Positions 17,757 to 25,411 of a DNA stretch of 64,000 bases are shown one piece after another. Both the position numbers and the translations under genes were made by a program. The notes beneath the pieces are model-generated. The model worked only from the letters and a program-made list of their open reading frames with translations, had not been told where the DNA came from and did not search any database. The first letter of the stretch is position 1; the number at the start of each line of letters is the position of its first letter. The stretch comes from Flavobacterium cupreum (lineage in GTDB: Bacteria > Bacteroidota > Bacteroidia > Flavobacteriales > Flavobacteriaceae), in assembly GCF_003996965.1 (NCBI RefSeq), contig NZ_QWDM01000017.1, positions 62,001 through 126,000 of the forward strand. Direction: 5' to 3'.

Positions 17757-18461
17757 TTATTCCTGAATAAACTCAGCTTCAAATAAATGGGTCAGCTGTT
17801 TCAGGATTTTAGCTTTCACTTCTTCCTCATCTACTTTTTCCACGCCTAATTCTACCTGTAAAGAAGTCACTCCTTTTCCTCGAATGCCGCACGGAATGAT
17901 ATTATCAAAATAACCTAAATCTACATTGACATTTAAGGCAAATCCATGCATGGTTACCCAGCGTGAAGCGCGTACACCAAGGGCACAAATTTTTCTCGCA
18001 AACGGAGTTCCGGCACCGAGCCAAACTCCGGTTTCGCCTTCGCTTCGGCCACATTCCAAACCATATTCGTTCAATGTCAGAATGATAGCTTCCTCCAGAA
18101 AGCGCAAATACTTATGGATATCGGTAAAAAAGTTTTCCAGGTCTAAAATCGGATACCCCACAATCTGTCCGGGTCCGTGATACGTAATATCACCTCCGCG
18201 ATTGATTTTATAAAAAGTCGCCCCTTTGGCTTCGAGTTGTTTTTCGTTTAAAAGCAAGTTCTCGAAATCACCGCTTTTTCCCAAAGTATACACATGCGGA
18301 TGCTCTACAAACAGCAAATAATTGGGTGTTGGCAAATCGAGTTCTTCTCTTCTGTTTTTTATTTTTAGGTCGACAATATCCTTAAAAAGTTCTTCCTGAT
18401 ATTCCCATGTCGCTTTATAATCTTTATTTCCTAAATCCTGAAGTTGAATTTTTTTATTCAT
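17757..18461 (-). CDS. lipB: Octanoyl-[acyl-carrier-protein]:protein N-octanoyltransferase
   Basis: A 234-residue LipB, which transfers octanoyl groups from ACP to lipoyl domains, the first step of lipoate synthesis in the cytosol. Key residues are present: the RGGDITYHGPGQIVGYPI motif at about 88-105, catalytic K157 in ARKICALGV, and catalytic C191 in IPCGI. The length is normal. It starts only 5 nt after the lipoprotein gene ending at 18467 and is followed closely by an AraC gene, so the cluster is probably cotranscribed. lipA is not in the window. Confidence 0.96.
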   Translation of the reverse strand: MNKKIQLQDLGNKDYKATWEYQEELFKDIVDLKIKNRREELDLPTPNYLLFVEHPHVYTLGKSGDFENLLLNEKQLEAKGATFYKINRGGDITYHGPGQIVGYPILDLENFFTDIHKYLRFLEEAIILTLNEYGLECGRSEGETGVWLGAGTPFARKICALGVRASRWVTMHGFALNVNVDLGYFDNIIPCGIRGKGVTSLQVELGVEKVDEEEVKAKILKQLTHLFEAEFIQE

Positions 18462-18466
18462 TTTTA

Positions 18467-19228
18467 TTATTTTTCAAACTCTACTTCAAAGTTAAGTTTG
18501 TCGGGATTCTCCATATAATCCGTAAAAGGGTATTGAATTGTAATTGTTTTTCGGTCTTCACTAAACAAAGCGTCCGGATTAGATACCTTTTTGATCTTTT
18601 TCGGGAAATGATATTTCAGGATATAACTGGACGACGAAAAAATCATTTTGGACATATCCGCAGTACTATCTTTTGCTTTTTCAGCCACTTTTTGCTGGTC
18701 AATTACTGCTGTACGGGTAAATTTCTTTCCGTTGTAGGTATAACTTAGCTTACTGTTATTATTTCCGAAATTACCACCAAAAGGACTTGCCGCAGCAGCA
18801 CTTCCGCCCTGCTCTAATTTCTGAAAAGTACTTAGTGTCTGCAGGATATCCTGCAGTTCATTTACGTTTTTAAAATCTGTTGAAAGCGTCATTAAAAACT
18901 CCTTCTTTTCGCTGCTCATTTTGGTATGAACGACAAAGTTTTCTATTTTTTTAAGTTCTTTTTGGGATTCCGGGGAAAGCTTGGCGATACTGTCTTTTTT
19001 TGCTGCAAACAATTGCTTGAATGTAAATGTCGAATCAATATCTTTTTTCGCTTCAGCGCCCATTTGATTTCCAATCTGGTCACCGGCCATCGCCATTAGA
19101 GAGGAACCATCCAAATCTACCGAAAACTTTCCGGCTCCGTTATCGTTTACATAAATATTTTCTGTGAAAGTACAGCTTGTAAGCGCTGCGAATAAAAAAG
19201 AAAACGTAAGTAATTTATATAATTTCAT
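18467..19228 (-). CDS. Putative lipoprotein, paralogue of the next upstream gene
   Basis: A 253-residue protein with a lipoprotein signal (ALTSC, Cys at about 19). A short strand motif TENIYVNDNGAG follows directly, and the middle is lysine-rich with Ala/Gly/Asn tracts. The conserved end reads YHFPKKIKKVSNPDALFS...ITIQYPFTDYMENPDKLNFEVEFE. The neighbour at 19282-20007 shares the same start and end motifs, so the two arose by duplication. I do not recognise a named family or function. A perfect TAnnTTTG element lies 16 nt before the start. Confidence 0.7.
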   Translation of the reverse strand: MKLYKLLTFSFLFAALTSCTFTENIYVNDNGAGKFSVDLDGSSLMAMAGDQIGNQMGAEAKKDIDSTFTFKQLFAAKKDSIAKLSPESQKELKKIENFVVHTKMSSEKKEFLMTLSTDFKNVNELQDILQTLSTFQKLEQGGSAAAASPFGGNFGNNNSKLSYTYNGKKFTRTAVIDQQKVAEKAKDSTADMSKMIFSSSSYILKYHFPKKIKKVSNPDALFSEDRKTITIQYPFTDYMENPDKLNFEVEFEK

Positions 19229-19244
19229 CGTGGTTTATTTTCCC

Positions 19245-19252
19245 CAAAGATA
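19245..19252 (-). promoter_or_regulatory. Candidate -7 element before the lipoprotein/lipB genes
   Basis: The minus strand reads TATCTTTG, a perfect match to TAnnTTTG, 16 nt before the start at 19228. It would drive the lipoprotein gene and lipB. Confidence 0.5.
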
Positions 19253-19281
19253 CGAAGAGTATTTTTAATTGTTTCGCTACT

Positions 19282-20007
19282 TTATTCCAAAACTACTTCA
19301 AGACTTGTACTTTCGGGATTTTGCAGACAGTCCGAAAGTTGAAATTCTACCACAACTGATTTTTTATCCGGACTTAGTATTCCTTTTGGATTTGAAACTG
19401 ATTTTATTTTTCCGGGAAAATGATATTTTAGAAAATATAGCTGGGTGAGTTTTAACGAAGCATATTTGGGATCAATCTTTTTGAATTCCTCTTTTGCTTT
19501 TTGGAATTCAGTTTCATTTGTAATAGCAACCATGCGTTTAAAAACTTTCCCATCAAAAGCATAAGCGATTTTATAATAATGGTTTTCTGCGGTTAAAGCA
19601 TAGTTATAACGGATATCATCGGCGTAATTTTCGGTTTTATACAAATCCGGAACTTCTGAGATTTTATTGAAGTCAAGTGAAAACACATCGCGAAATTCTT
19701 TTTCGAAAGAACTTTTCTTCAGATGCACTTTTACATTGGCATATTGCTGAAACAACTTTTGTTCTTCTGGCGTATATTTTAAAAATGTTTCGTTGTATTT
19801 TTTGATATACTCACTAAAAACGTAAGTGGTATCCTGAAATTTTTCTTCTCTGGAATAATTTTCACCTGCCAGCTGCATATAACTGTTTTCGTCCCGAAAA
19901 GTAACGACTTCAATGCTTCCGCTTCCGTCTGCATTGAAGTGAATCGTTTCGGTAATCCGGCAACTCGTGAACAGAATTACCACTATTAGTATTGAAATGT
20001 ATTTCAT
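19282..20007 (-). CDS. Putative lipoprotein, paralogue of its downstream neighbour
   Basis: A 241-residue protein with a lipoprotein signal (LFTSC, Cys at about 16), then TETIHFNADGSG. The end, YHFPGKIKSVSNPKGILSPDKKSVVVEFQLSDCLQNPES, matches the downstream gene's end closely. The predicted product is a beta-rich periplasmic or outer-membrane lipoprotein. There is no catalytic motif, and no function can be given. The gap to the next gene is 53 nt and contains a separate promoter motif. Confidence 0.7.
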   Translation of the reverse strand: MKYISILIVVILFTSCRITETIHFNADGSGSIEVVTFRDENSYMQLAGENYSREEKFQDTTYVFSEYIKKYNETFLKYTPEEQKLFQQYANVKVHLKKSSFEKEFRDVFSLDFNKISEVPDLYKTENYADDIRYNYALTAENHYYKIAYAFDGKVFKRMVAITNETEFQKAKEEFKKIDPKYASLKLTQLYFLKYHFPGKIKSVSNPKGILSPDKKSVVVEFQLSDCLQNPESTSLEVVLE

Positions 20008-20142
20008 TTTTTTATGAAAGGTTCTAGTTTCTGAGTGGCTAAGATAACGAGGTTTTTGCTTAATTCCTTACCGCTAATTTTTAAACGCAATACTGATAAC
20101 CGTACCGGACAAAACGTCTTTTAAAAAATAAATTTTCTACCC

Positions 20143-20208
20143 TAGCCCCGATAGAAGCGGTATCCTTTTTTGCTTTTTCTGCAAAAAAGATTTAGCGGAT
20201 AGCGGGAC
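20143..20208. repeat. Interspersed palindromic repeat, CCCCGATAGAAGCGG type
   Basis: The element starts AGCCCCGATAGAAGCGG and ends GCGGATAGCGGGAC. Its centre is an inverted repeat, CTTTTTTGC with GCAAAAAAG. From memory this unit recurs in intergenic DNA of many Flavobacterium genomes. Only one copy is in this window, so family membership is recollection rather than something shown here. Confidence 0.5.
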
Positions 20209-20285
20209 AAAAGGCAGTTGAAATACGATAAAATACTGCTTCAAAAAATCTAAAAACAGCATTCTGAAATCTACATTCTTTTGTT

Positions 20286-20293
20286 TATCTTTG
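20286..20293 (+). promoter_or_regulatory. Candidate -7 element of lysS
   Basis: TATCTTTG matches TAnnTTTG and lies 22 nt before the lysS start. The following GCA is common after such elements in Flavobacteria. Confidence 0.55.
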
Positions 20294-20315
20294 CACACTT
20301 AAAAAACAGTATATA

Positions 20316-22019
20316 ATGGCCTTATCTGAACAAGAAATCATCCGAAGAGAGAAACTTCAAAACTTACGCAACTTAGGAATCAATCCTTATCCTGCTAATC
20401 TTTTTCCTGTAAATCATACTTCTAAGCAAATTAAGGAGTCTTTTGAAGAAGGTAAGAAGGTGATCGTTGCCGGACGTTTGATGAGTGTGAGAGATCAGGG
20501 AAAAGCCTGTTTTGCTGAATTGCAGGATAGCGAAGGCCGTATTCAGCTGTACGTAAATCGCGATGTTTTGTGTGAAGGTGATGATAAAACATTGTACAAC
20601 ACGGTATTTAAAAAACTAACCGATTTAGGTGACTTTATTGGTATTGAAGGGGAGTTGTTTACTACGAAAGTGGGAGCACAATGTATTCGTGTTGACGGAT
20701 TTACTTTTTTAAGCAAAACGTTACGCCCGCTTCCTTTACCAAAAGTAGACGAAGAAGGAAATGTACACGATGCCTTTAACGATCCTGAGTTACGTTACAG
20801 AATGCGTTATGTTGATTTAACCGTGAATCCGCAAGTTAAGGAAAACTTCATCAAACGTACGAAGTTGTATACTGCTATGCGTGGCTATTTTAATGATGCA
20901 GGTTATCTTGAAGTGGAAACTCCGGTTTTACAGTCAATTCCTGGTGGGGCTGCGGCGAGACCTTTTACCACGCATCATAATTCGCTTGATATTCCGCTTT
21001 ACATGCGTATTGCCAACGAATTGTATTTGAAAAGATTAATTGTTGGTGGATTTGAAGGGGTTTATGAGTTCTCTAAAAACTTTAGAAATGAAGGAATGGA
21101 CAGAACGCATAATCCTGAATTTACCGCCATGGAAATATATGTAGCTTATAAAGACTACAACTGGATGATGGAATTTGCTGAAGGTTTACTGGAGCATTGT
21201 GCTATTGCCGTAAACGGAACCAGCGAAGCTACTTTTGGTGAACACAAAATTAACTTTAAAGCGCCTTACGCCCGTGTGACGATGACGGATTCTATCAAGC
21301 ATTTTACCGGATTTGATATTTCAGGTAAAACGGAAGAGGAATTGTTTGAGGCAGCAAGAGGAATGGGAATTGACGTTGACCAGACAATGGGGAAAGGAAA
21401 ATTGATTGATGAAATTTTTGGAGCAAAATGCGAAGGAAACTATATTCAGCCTACTTTTATTACCGATTATCCTAAAGAAATGTCGCCTTTGTGTAAAGAA
21501 CACCGTGACAACCCGGAGCTTACAGAGCGTTTTGAACTAATGGTTTGTGGTAAAGAAATTGCAAATGCATATTCTGAACTGAACGACCCGATTGATCAGC
21601 GTGAGCGTTTTGAAGACCAAATGCGTCTGGCTGAAAAAGGTGATGATGAAGCGAATGGTATCATCGACGAAGATTTTTTAAGAGCTCTTGAATATGGTAT
21701 GCCGCCAACTTCCGGAATGGGAATTGGAATGGACCGTCTGATTATGTATTTAACCAATAACGCTTCTATCCAGGAAGTTTTATTGTTCCCTCAAATGCGT
21801 CCGGAGAAAAAACAGGCGTCGATAGAACTTTCCGATGAAGAAAAATTTATCGTGGATTTATTGAAAGGAAATGAAAATAAAATGGATCTTCAGCAATTAA
21901 AAATTACTGCTAATTTAAGCGGTAAAAAATGGGATGCATCGATGAAAAATTTATCCAAGCACGGTTTGACTAAGGTTGCTGTTGAAGGTGAGTTTAAATT
22001 TGTGGAACTTGTAGAGTAA
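20316..22019 (+). CDS. lysS: Lysine--tRNA ligase, class II
   Basis: A 567-residue class II lysyl-tRNA synthetase. The N-terminal OB-fold anticodon-binding domain (about 50-150) includes VAGRLMSVRDQGKACFAELQD. Motif 1 is near VETPVLQSIPGGAAARPF, motif 2 is FRNEGMDRTHNPEFT (about 257-271), and motif 3 is GMGIGMDRLIMYLT (about 468-481). After motif 3 an extra tail of about 70 residues is present, as in Bacteroidota enzymes but not in the E. coli one. It charges tRNA-Lys in the cytosol and is monocistronic. Confidence 0.97.
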   Translation: MALSEQEIIRREKLQNLRNLGINPYPANLFPVNHTSKQIKESFEEGKKVIVAGRLMSVRDQGKACFAELQDSEGRIQLYVNRDVLCEGDDKTLYNTVFKKLTDLGDFIGIEGELFTTKVGAQCIRVDGFTFLSKTLRPLPLPKVDEEGNVHDAFNDPELRYRMRYVDLTVNPQVKENFIKRTKLYTAMRGYFNDAGYLEVETPVLQSIPGGAAARPFTTHHNSLDIPLYMRIANELYLKRLIVGGFEGVYEFSKNFRNEGMDRTHNPEFTAMEIYVAYKDYNWMMEFAEGLLEHCAIAVNGTSEATFGEHKINFKAPYARVTMTDSIKHFTGFDISGKTEEELFEAARGMGIDVDQTMGKGKLIDEIFGAKCEGNYIQPTFITDYPKEMSPLCKEHRDNPELTERFELMVCGKEIANAYSELNDPIDQRERFEDQMRLAEKGDDEANGIIDEDFLRALEYGMPPTSGMGIGMDRLIMYLTNNASIQEVLLFPQMRPEKKQASIELSDEEKFIVDLLKGNENKMDLQQLKITANLSGKKWDASMKNLSKHGLTKVAVEGEFKFVELVE

Positions 22020-22076
22020 ATTTTAAAATTCCAAATTTAGAAATTCCAAATTCCAAAATTGGGATTTATGATATTC

Positions 22077-22109
22077 AAACCCGACAGGTTTTAAAAACCT
22101 GTCGGGTTT
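22077..22109. terminator. Bidirectional terminator, CCCGACAGG palindrome
   Basis: A perfect 16-bp inverted repeat (arms 22077-22092 and 22094-22109) spells CCCGACAGG...CCTGTCGGG, followed by TTTATTTTT. It lies between the convergent lysS and lipoprotein genes. The same unit recurs in this window at 22753-22784 (decayed) and 54057-54087. Confidence 0.8.
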
Positions 22110-22113
22110 ATTT

Positions 22114-22716
22114 TTAAAACGAATACTTCTCTAATTTCTTTCCCTGAATATCCAAAACCTTAGTAGTTTCTTTTGGAACATCCCCTTTAACTTTTTCCTG
22201 AACAGATGGATTGGAAGGATATTTACCGTTTTTCATTTTTAAAAGATGAAATTTTCCTCCGGTCTCAAATATAAGATCATAGAATTTCTCTGTTACTGAA
22301 GTAGTGACACTAATAGGAAAATCGGTTACGGTAAAAGAATTAATGACACTTCCGTCATTGTTTAGAATATAGCCGGAACAGCCTCCGCTTCCGCAGAAAT
22401 AAGGATTCGAGAAACCAACGAAATATTCGTTTTTTTTATCATTATTCAGATCGAAAGCATCATAATAAAAAAAACGGTCTTCTTTTGTCATTGCCGGCAA
22501 ATCTTTCTTTAATAAAACATTCAATTGTTTTCGAATCACCTCGACTGCTTTATCTTCTTTTGGAGGAGCATCACTGACATCAGCAGTTCCCGCAGCTGTT
22601 TTGGACAAGGTGTCTTCGGCAATTGTTTTTATTATGCTTTGTTCGTCTTTTTTATCTTTGTTTTGGCATGAAATCATTCCCAGAATCACAAATGCCATTA
22701 AAATTGTATTTTTCAT
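22114..22716 (-). CDS. Hypothetical lipoprotein
   Basis: A 200-residue protein with a lipoprotein signal (GMISCQNKDKKD, Cys at about 17) and a charged linker. The globular part contains YYDAFDLNNDKKNEYFVGFSN, which resembles calcium-binding repeat-like motifs (DxNxDxxxE) of integrin/FG-GAP-type or EF-hand-like proteins. A GSGGCSGY turn follows. It is not recognised beyond that. It should be anchored in the periplasm or outer membrane. Confidence 0.6.
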   Translation of the reverse strand: MKNTILMAFVILGMISCQNKDKKDEQSIIKTIAEDTLSKTAAGTADVSDAPPKEDKAVEVIRKQLNVLLKKDLPAMTKEDRFFYYDAFDLNNDKKNEYFVGFSNPYFCGSGGCSGYILNNDGSVINSFTVTDFPISVTTSVTEKFYDLIFETGGKFHLLKMKNGKYPSNPSVQEKVKGDVPKETTKVLDIQGKKLEKYSF

Positions 22717-22752
22717 AATTTCCTGTTTTAAATTCCCAACATTATGTTTGTT

Positions 22753-22784
22753 AAATCCGACAGGTTTTAAAAACTATCGGGTTT
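22753..22784. repeat. Decayed CCGACAGG palindrome
   Basis: AAATCCGACAGGTTTT faces AAAACTATCGGGTTT. It is a copy of the element at 22077-22109 with mismatches in both arms. It follows the hydroxyacid dehydrogenase stop on the minus strand and may be a weak terminator. Confidence 0.55.
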
Positions 22785-22801
22785 GTAATCGTTACAGATT
22801 T

Positions 22802-23845
22802 TTAGACCAGTAACGCCGCTTTATTCTCGATGTCATTTTGAGTCAATAATGATTTTATATTATTGAAAGTAACCAGGGCAATCTGTGTTAAAGCTTCATT
22901 GGTAAAAAAAGCCTGATGGGCCGTAACCAAAACATTCGGAAAACTCATCAGACGCTGAATCGCATCATCCTGAATTATATCTGCCGAAAGATCCCTGAAG
23001 AAGAGTTTTTCTTCCTGTTCGTAAACATCAATTCCGAGATAACCAATCTTACCTTCTTTCAATCCTTCAATAACACAGGCCGTTTCTATTAATCCTCCCC
23101 TGCTTGTATTGATAATCATAACGTGATCTTTCATTAAGGCGATTGACTTTTCATTAATTACATGTTTAGTTTGCTCGTTTAATGGGCAGTGCAGTGAAAT
23201 GATATCGCTTTCCCTGAAAACATCATTTAAATCGGTAAAAATAACCCCGTCTTTTTCCATTTCCACATTCGTTACAATATCATAAGCCAATACTTTACAT
23301 CCGAATCCCAAAGCAATTTTAGCAAAAGTTTTACCGATATTTCCTGTTCCGATGATTCCGATTGTTTTTCCGTATAAATCAAAACCCAGCAATCCGTTGA
23401 GCGAGAAATTCTGTTCGCGGACTCTGTTGTATGCTTTATGCGTTTTTCTGTTTAAGGTTAAAATCATGGCCATTGCATGTTCTGCAACTGCCTGAGGCGA
23501 ATAGGCAGGAACGCGGCAAACTTTAAGATTGTATTTTTTCGCAGCTTCTAAATCAACATTATTAAATCCGGCACAACGTAAAGCTATAATCTTAACGCCC
23601 TTTTCTGCCAATTGTTTAATAACAGCTTCGTTGACAATATCATTTACAAAAACGCAGACAATACTGCAATCCTGAATTAAAGTGACGGTCTGCGGATTGA
23701 GCTGCGTTTCGAAAAAATCCAGTTCGAAACCAAATTCATTGTATTGATTAAAAAAAATTTTATCGTAAGGCTGTGTCGAAAAAAAAGCAATTTTACTTCT
23801 GTCTACCGCTGCTGATGAATTCATATTGTCAGTTTTTATTTGCAT
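22802..23845 (-). CDS. D-2-hydroxyacid dehydrogenase (D-lactate dehydrogenase-like)
   Basis: A 347-residue NAD-dependent enzyme of the D-isomer-specific 2-hydroxyacid dehydrogenase family. The nucleotide-binding motif is IGIIGTGNIGKTFAKIA at about 161-177. The catalytic set is Arg in NTSRGGLI (about 244-251), Glu near YLGIDVYEQEEK, and His in VTAHQAFFT. The closest named relative by pattern is LdhA, which reduces pyruvate to D-lactate, but other 2-keto acids are possible. An internal ATG seven codons in (23824) could be the true start, since the protein's conserved part begins after it. Confidence 0.88.
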   Translation of the reverse strand: MQIKTDNMNSSAAVDRSKIAFFSTQPYDKIFFNQYNEFGFELDFFETQLNPQTVTLIQDCSIVCVFVNDIVNEAVIKQLAEKGVKIIALRCAGFNNVDLEAAKKYNLKVCRVPAYSPQAVAEHAMAMILTLNRKTHKAYNRVREQNFSLNGLLGFDLYGKTIGIIGTGNIGKTFAKIALGFGCKVLAYDIVTNVEMEKDGVIFTDLNDVFRESDIISLHCPLNEQTKHVINEKSIALMKDHVMIINTSRGGLIETACVIEGLKEGKIGYLGIDVYEQEEKLFFRDLSADIIQDDAIQRLMSFPNVLVTAHQAFFTNEALTQIALVTFNNIKSLLTQNDIENKAALLV

Positions 23846-24013
23846 TTATAATTTATTAAATTTAAGGATTAAATCTGAATTTTTCCGAAAGAAAAGTCAT
23901 TTAATAGCTGAATCAATGATTTTCAGTTTGTTAAAAATTTTATAAATCCGACAAACCCATTAAACCTAACGAATTTTACAAAGTCTAACTGACATAAACT
24001 TAAAAACAAAATC

Positions 24014-24454
24014 ATGAAAAAATTATTTATCGCAGCCATGCTATTCGTTGGACTAGCCAGTTTTGCACAAGACACGGAACAAAAACCTGCACGTGATCAC
24101 AAAGAGAGAATGACTCCGGAGCAGCGTAATGAAAAGCATTTAAAAAAAATGACCTCTGAATTAAATCTGGATGCCAGTCAACAGGCCCAGATCAAACAAT
24201 TGTTAGCAGAAAGAAGTGCCAAGGCTGAAAGTTTTAAAGAAGCCCGTAAAGCAAAAAAAGAGAGTAATGTAAAAGTTACGGCAGAGGAAAGAGCGGCTTT
24301 CAAAAAACAAATGGACGAAGAAGTGGCTTCCAATGATGCCAAAATGAAAGTGATCCTGAATGCAGACCAATATAAAAAATGGACGGCTCTTCAGGAAGAA
24401 AGAAAAGATAAGATGAGAGAAAAAATCAGAGAGCGCAAAGACGACAATAACTAA
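24014..24454 (+). CDS. Spy/CpxP-like periplasmic protein (single unit)
   Basis: A 146-residue protein with a signal peptide (MKKLFIAAMLFVGLASFAQ). One helical unit follows: MTPEQRNEKHLKKMTSELNLDASQQAQIKQLL... then LNADQYKKWTALQEE. This is the pattern of Spy/CpxP-like (LTxxQ) or DUF4890 proteins, which are periplasmic helical chaperones or stress sensors in other bacteria. It is extremely rich in Lys, Glu and Gln. The next gene is a two-unit copy with an almost identical signal peptide, so they are tandem duplicates. It has its own terminator. Confidence 0.75.
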   Translation: MKKLFIAAMLFVGLASFAQDTEQKPARDHKERMTPEQRNEKHLKKMTSELNLDASQQAQIKQLLAERSAKAESFKEARKAKKESNVKVTAEERAAFKKQMDEEVASNDAKMKVILNADQYKKWTALQEERKDKMREKIRERKDDNN

Positions 24455-24466
24455 TTGTAGTGTACT

Positions 24467-24493
24467 AAAAGAGGCTTTGATAGCCTCTTTTTT
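24467..24493 (+). terminator. Intrinsic terminator
   Basis: AAAAGAGGCT (24467-24476) and AGCCTCTTTT (24482-24491) form a stem with a 5-nt loop, followed by a T-run, 13 nt after the stop of the Spy-like gene. Confidence 0.9.
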
Positions 24494-24616
24494 ATTTCAA
24501 ATTCTATTTATGTTTTCATTAATACTTTCTGTTAATTAAAAGATAAATCTCTCATTCTGATTAAACTTAGCAAACTTATTGAAGTCTAACAGATATAAAT
24601 CTTTAAAAAACGAATT

Positions 24617-25357
24617 ATGAAAAAATTATTTATTGCAGCTTTATTATTCGTTGGAATAGTAAGTTTTGCACAAGACATCAATCAGAAACCTGCACGTGAT
24701 CAAAGAGAAAAATTAACTCCGGAACAACGTAGTGAGAAACACTTACAAAAATTAACTTCTGAATTGACTTTAGATAAAAAACAACAGGAGCAGGTAAAAC
24801 AATTACTCGCAGAAAGAAGCGCTAAAGCAGAAAAGTTCAGGGATGCTAAAAAAGACAGCAAAGTAAAACCTACTGCCGAGGAAAGAGAAGCATTCAAAAA
24901 ACAAATGAAAGCTGAAAAAGAAGCAAACGATACCAAAATGAAAGCCATCTTAAATGCCGATCAGTATACAAAATGGACGGCTCTTAAAAAAGAGCACAAA
25001 GGCGATCATAAACACAATGGCAAAAGAGACATGAAATCTCCACAGGAACGCGATCAGGCACATTTGCAAAAATTAACGACGGAGCTAAACCTGAATGCCG
25101 ATCAGCAAAAACAAGTGGGTGAACTTTTATCTGACAGAAGTACCAAGATGGCAATGCTGAAAAAGAGCCGAAAAGAGGCTGGTACAGCACCAACTGCTGC
25201 GGAAAAAGACGCCATGAAAAAACAAATGAAAGAAGATCGCAAAGCTGCAGATGCTAAAATGAAAACTATCCTGACTTCCGATCAATATAAAAGATGGGGA
25301 GTGATTCAAAAAGATCATCAGGATAAAATGAAAGATCACGGAAAAGATAAAATGTAA
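24617..25357 (+). CDS. Spy/CpxP-like periplasmic protein (duplicated unit)
   Basis: A 246-residue protein with a signal peptide (MKKLFIAALLFVGIVSFAQ) and two helical units, at about 30-125 and 138-240. Each reads like (S/M)(T/S)PEQR(S/D)..HLQKLT(S/T)ELxL...QQ.Qv..LL..RS.K, ending in LxxDQYxxW. Unit 1 closely matches the single-unit neighbour upstream, so the gene arose by gene duplication plus internal duplication. A periplasmic chaperone or stress role is inferred from the family. It is followed by a perfect palindromic terminator. Confidence 0.75.
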   Translation: MKKLFIAALLFVGIVSFAQDINQKPARDQREKLTPEQRSEKHLQKLTSELTLDKKQQEQVKQLLAERSAKAEKFRDAKKDSKVKPTAEEREAFKKQMKAEKEANDTKMKAILNADQYTKWTALKKEHKGDHKHNGKRDMKSPQERDQAHLQKLTTELNLNADQQKQVGELLSDRSTKMAMLKKSRKEAGTAPTAAEKDAMKKQMKEDRKAADAKMKTILTSDQYKRWGVIQKDHQDKMKDHGKDKM

Positions 25358-25364
25358 TTGAGAT

Positions 25365-25397
25365 CAAAAAAAAGAGGCTTTTAAAGCCTCTTTTTTG
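25365..25397. terminator. Bidirectional intrinsic terminator
   Basis: GAGGCTTT (25374-25381) and AAAGCCTC (25383-25390) are flanked by A7-type and T6 runs, giving a nearly perfect palindrome between convergent genes. Confidence 0.9.
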
Positions 25398-25411
25398 TTT
25401 TTATACATTTC

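Larger units (their letters stand above)
20008..20315. other. Divergent intergenic region with repeat and lysS promoter
   Basis: These 308 bases hold no supported ORF. The centre (about 20143-20208) is a repeat-like element and the right end carries the lysS promoter. Both are listed separately. Confidence 0.5.

Noticed and set aside
16916..17782. Longer N-terminus for the second AraC protein
   Set aside because: The extra 15 codons begin at TTG and overlap the end of lipB; ATG 17737 leaves a normal 19-nt gap.
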